The notes under the pieces were generated by a model, which was given only the letters and a program-made list of their open reading frames with translations, ran no database searches and had not been told where the DNA came from. Below, piece by piece: positions 59,515-64,000 of a DNA stretch of 64,000 nucleotides. Each line of letters begins with the position of its first letter. Position 1 is the stretch's first letter. Made by a program: the position numbers and the translations under genes. The DNA comes from Metaphire vulgaris (taxonomy: Eukaryota > Annelida > Clitellata > Crassiclitellata > Megascolecidae): the NCBI GenBank assembly GCA_018105865.1, contig CM030865.1, forward strand, positions 12,817,613 to 12,881,612, given 5' to 3'.

Positions 59515-61133
59515 TTATTTCCTAAGACTGGCTACTACTTTAAGAGCTGCATCTTCAAAGCTGACACCTGATGTTATAGTCAAACCGCTGTTGTTAAGTA
59601 TCTGTCTTGCTTCTTCAACGTTAGTACCTGCAAAGAAAAAGAAATCTAGTTAATCTGTACTAATTCAATTAAAATGATAATTTTATATATTCACTGTTTG
59701 CAGAACAATTATAAACACCTAATGAATAAAAAGGCAAAAATTTAATATTTGAATTCTGCTTTATTTTAAAACAGCCTTAACCCCTTTAAGACGTAATTGA
59801 TTTTTCGAAAACTCCCCACAGACACGGAATTGTTTGGGGGAAAATTTTTCTTGGGCTAAAGCTTGTGTTGTGTTATGTTGTTATATTGGGCTATTTTCGT
59901 GTGACCTAGTTTCACTGAGTTGCTTAGTCATCAACTATTAGCCCGGCGTATCTCGGGATCCACGATATATGATTAGAAACTTAAAATAATTTATTGGACA
60001 TAAATAGGGGCTTTCCCAAGTTATCTCAGGTCCTGTCCATAGCACTTGGTTTAAATTGCCTGAGTTCTCTCGGGTCACGCCGTAATGGGGTTAAAATAAT
60101 TTGCAATAAAAAAATATATATATAAACAGCATTAAAAACTTCTCAGACATAGAGCAGAAACAAAAGTCAAACATTTGCCTCAAACAGCAGCCACAGCAAA
60201 TTAGAAGTAAATAAATGTAAAAAAATTAAATTCAGCCGATGCTGTTCTTACAGCAAAAAGCCATTACACTGAACTTTAACCCTTTGGTCATGTAAGGCCA
60301 ATATTTTTGGCTTCATAACATATACAGGTTGCTGCGGCAAAACGGTTAATACCGGTACACCTCAAAATCCATAGCAGTGAAGAATTCAGAACAAGCAAAG
60401 GTACAGTATCTACTTTCCAGATAATGCAAGCACAATTAAACTGCATAATGAACATTATCAACAGAAGTTTACCATGCTTACGATCACATGATCAGTTTGG
60501 ACTCGGATTTCAATACATTAATCATCTGTTCTAAGACAGGGTTACCACCATCTCCCAACAACCAAAACACAATCCATAAACCCGGTTTACCCACAGACAT
60601 CAATTGTAAAATGTTGCAATATCTAAATACTCACTTAGAATATGTTTTATTTTAGGAGTTCAAATCCTGAAGAAAACGGCCGAAGATCAAATGACTAAGC
60701 AACAGCAACAAAATAGTCATAGGCTCAATACAAGCCACAAGTGTCCTAAATGCTGAACCGTCTGCATTATTAGTATATTCTCCTTGCTAGATATAAGACC
60801 CTTGTACTAATACCTAACTATCTCTGAATAAAGATATAAATACATGTGTACACATGAAATAACGTAAGCCTTTATGACCTTAAGACATCAGCGATTAATT
60901 TCAGCAATGTTGCAAAAGCCTTTCTGCCAACAAGCACTCTGCAATGATGCTTTTACCTTACGTACCTTCAAGCCGGACAACAATTGGAATGGTCATACGA
61001 ATACTTTTGGCTGCATTGACAATGCCATTGGCTATTGTGGCACAGTTGACAATGCCACCAAATACATTGACAAGAATGGCTTTAACCTGAAAAATATTCA
61101 GAGACAAAATTTGATCATAATTGACTAAAATTC

Positions 61134-61192
<59 letters not shown>

Positions 61193-64000
61193 CCACATAA
61201 ACACATAAAAATTACAAGAAATAAAAATACAAAGTCAGTAAATGCAAAATGTGAAAGATTTCAGGCTGAAAATAAAAATCTCAAAACATCCAAAATAGAG
61301 AAATTTAATCAAATAAAATGTAAAAGAAAAATCCAAATAGCTAATAATGCACCTGAGAATCTGACGTTAATATTTTGAATGCATGGTACACTTGACCTTC
61401 TGTCACACCGCCACCAACATCGAGGAAATTTGCAGGTAAGCCTCCATGAAGTTTAATTAAATCCATTGTGGCCATCGCTAGTCCAGCACCATTGACTAGA
61501 AACAGACAATTCACGACTAAAAAGTGGACTGAGGCAAAAACATAAGACCACTCAAACAAAGAGATCAGAAGAGCAAAACAAAGTTTTAAAACCTAAAAAC
61601 CCTTGGTTGAATCAGTCATCTGTAAAATTGTAATCACTCTGTCATTAAATTTACAAATTCCACTCACTGTCAACTGAATCCATACTCAATGGTCAAAAAA
61701 ATGTGATTACCGTTTCAAAATGAGAATTTTGTCAAATGTTTGATGATATAAAGTTGTCAGAAACAAGCATTTACAACACAAATTTGGTGAATGTCCAATC
61801 CTCTGACAAACATGGCTGAAATATTCACCCCATCACCTGTAAATTTTGACCAAAAATATGACTTTTTGCACTGAGAAAATTTCAATTTGAAAGTCTCTAA
61901 TTGCAATTCAACATGGCTCAAAACAAGATCATTGGTGTACATTTATACACTGACCAAGGCAACCTATATTTCCATCCATTCCAATGTAATTGAGACTGTG
62001 TTTTGCGGCTTCCACTTCACGCGCATCGGTCTCTGACATGTCATCAAGTGCAAAGATTTCCTTCTGTCGGAATGAAGCGTTATCATCAAAGTTGATCTTA
62101 GCATCAAAGCAGACAACTGCAAAAGAAATTAATCCTATAGAAATAAGCAAATTAATCAAATACCAAATCAATAATATTGCTGTCAAAATCACATTCACTA
62201 GCATCACCCACAGTTATCACTGACATCTGAACAATAATGGATATCAAAGTGCCAAAAACTGACTCACCAAATTTGCTGATAATGTAGCAAGACAAATAAT
62301 TAATTAGCATACTAAGTCACAGGCAAATTTTATTGCAATTTAAATCATTAATTAATGCAAGAATTCAACAGAGCAGGAAAGTCATTCATGTAAGTAAATG
62401 AGACTTTGAAGAAAGAGATATTTACATTTGATATTTACATATTGATAAATGTTACAATTATTAATATCAATGGCGTCAGTGAGAAACTGACTGCAAGAAA
62501 AAAAAACGGTTAAAACGGTTCCCACCTGACTTATGGACAATACCAAAAGTACTCAAGAAAGCCCCTATGCTGCAAGGAAAACTTATGAGAAAGTGTGCAT
62601 TTGAGGACAGTGTAAATATACAAAGATCTGTACCTATTAAAATTTGCAACATAAATTAAATTAACTGTGGTACTTCTTAAAAACTGTATACTAACTATAG
62701 ATCATTTTCTTTTGAAATTTAGTTATTTCAATAATAACGCTCAAAAAAGTCAATTGAGTTCAAGAATTTTCACTTCAAATACCTCAAAACATTCTACAGT
62801 AAGAAAAAGAGATCAAGAATAATTTCATCTGCAGAAGCAATTGAATTAAATGCCTATAATAAATTAATTTGTAACAATCAATGTAACAATGTCCTTATCA
62901 CTAAGTACTTCAGTTATCGTGACCTTGGCCATCGGGTGTTTCACCAAAAGGATTTATCTCCACCTGAGTTGCGTCAACTTTAAGAAAGAGATCGTAAAGT
63001 TGTTGAATCTGTTGAGCAGCCTCTGTCAACTGTGATCCTTTGAATTCCAGATTGGCAGCCATCTTTTCTGCCTGTTCATCACTGATTCCAAGACCAATGT
63101 CTATTGGATCCTAAGAGTCAATGAAATCATTCAATTTCTTAACTATTAACAACCAAAGTGTAAAGGAAACAGAAAATTCTCACATTTCATCAATGTCAAA
63201 GCTAAATGTGCATTGAAACCAAGACTGAAGACAAAGCAACATTGAATGAAAGCTACATTGCAAGTCAAAACATCAGTACAACACATCAAAAGCACGTTCA
63301 AGTCATTACAACCTGAAATATTGCTTCTGGAAACCTTGCAGCCACCTCTTCGATGTCAATTCCACCACGAGGACTTCCAACCATGACTGGTCCACCCGTA
63401 TCTCGATCCATAAGAATTGCAAAATACGTTTCCCGAGCAATGTCTAACGCCTCTGCGATCATCACCTAAGCAGCAAAGGACACAGTTAAAATACAATTCT
63501 GAACTAACAGAATAACTATTTTGTAAATTTTACGGGTTTGTCAGTTTTCCTCCTCAAATCCAAGCCTCAGACATAAGAAAGAAAATATAAACATCTTACT
63601 TGTAAAACAGAAATCAACTCCATACAGTCATTGAAATGTACCTGAGTACTTTTAAATGTATTTAAGAGGCTTATCTTTCAACATCAACCTACCTGACGAA
63701 CTCTCACACCTAACTTTGACGTCTGTTTTGTGACAATGTTGTGGCCAAGCATCGCTTTTACAATCTCTGGAACTTTCTGAGGACTGAAAAACAGTTGAAA
63801 ACATCACAGAAACAAATATTTCTACAATATCACTTTACAGTTAGGAAATAAACTAAATAACAAAATGGATCTGCTACACTACAACTACAACACTTTTCAA
63901 TAGTTTGTACATCCAAATTTAGAAATATTCTTAAACTTGCCAATAATCAATTTGTATATTTTAGGTTTACTAACTCTTTTGTCAGGTGTACACCACCTTT
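59515..64000 (-). CDS. SUCLG2: Succinyl-CoA ligase, GTP-specific beta subunit, 5' partial
   Basis: Mitochondrial citric-acid-cycle enzyme subunit that couples succinyl-CoA cleavage to GTP formation together with SUCLG1. Exons, all in phase: 64000-63975, 63783-63693, 63465-63313, 63110-62924, 62116-61955, 61495-61353, 61086-60966, 59627-59515 (TAA), about 331 codons here. In order: KGGVHLTKD (edge), [117 protein letters not shown], and [35 protein letters not shown] and the GTNVEEA end favour SUCLG2 over ADP-forming SUCLA2. GGGV and FGGI are the CoA/phosphate-binding loops. The N-terminal ATP-grasp exons and transit peptide lie beyond the window. No defects. Confidence 0.95.
59777..60094. mobile_element. 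piggyBac-like MITE with TTAA target duplication
   Basis: TTAA-CCCCTTTAAGACG at the left and CGCCGTAATGGGG-TTAA at the right: inverted ends beginning with C-runs, flanked by TTAA, as for piggyBac. 310-base non-coding interior, in the last SUCLG2 intron. Confidence 0.65.
60276..60349. mobile_element. Tiny TTAA-flanked inverted-repeat unit
   Basis: TTAA-CCCTTTGGTC at the left and CAAAACGG-TTAA at the right, 66 bases between. It may be a minimal piggyBac-like MITE, or chance. Confidence 0.35.
61136..61187. repeat. (AT)n microsatellite
   Basis: About 52 bases of alternating AT in a SUCLG2 intron. Confidence 0.95.

Overview
The window is nuclear DNA of a multicellular animal. Protein-coding genes are split into many short exons with GT-AG (twice GC-AG) introns, the DNA between them is AT-rich and full of microsatellites, SINEs, LINE pieces and short inverted-repeat transposons, and every recognised gene is a metazoan one. 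The gene set (tubulin carboxypeptidase, enkurin-domain protein, REJ/PLAT polycystin, an extracellular family I know mainly from arthropods and molluscs) suggests a non-vertebrate animal. The sequence does not let me name the phylum.

Layout. 1-10118 (+): 3' part of a cytosolic carboxypeptidase of the AGBL2/AGBL3 (CCP2/3) type, 18 exons. 11270-13415 (-): small gene for a single-RRM basic protein, four coding exons. 13416-16389: repeats, including a LINE remnant broken by another element. 16390-18864 (+): complete ENKD1 orthologue, six coding exons. 19377-29493 (-): exons of an extracellular, cysteine-rich protein family (resembling DUF7042-7045 proteins); an eight-exon first half ends at a stop at 24411, and four further exons (24042-19377) hold a second copy of its central module. 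31388-49117 (-): a 23-exon polycystin-1-type gene (signal peptide, PKD repeats, REJ region, degenerate GPS, TM, PLAT, polycystin channel). 49118-59514: about 10 kb without a convincing host gene, packed with transposon remnants. 59515-64000 (-): SUCLG2, beta subunit of GTP-specific succinyl-CoA ligase, its 5' exons beyond the window.

Exon junctions were set by hand from splice consensus, phase continuity and recalled family alignments. For AGBL, ENKD1, the RRM gene and SUCLG2 every junction keeps phase. In the polycystin one junction (39889/39296) does not, and in the extracellular gene one exon needs a 1-nt correction. AGBL2/3 and ENKD1 are both known for work on microtubules and cilia, and polycystins often sit in ciliary or sperm membranes. 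There is no operon logic here; genes are on both strands with their own poly(A) signals.

The most unusual material is the extracellular gene with its duplicated module, the polycystin's lost GPS cleavage site, the exon-containing local duplication at 40.2-40.7 kb, several long fold-back or TIR elements, and a short A-tract motif that recurs inside otherwise unlike repeats.
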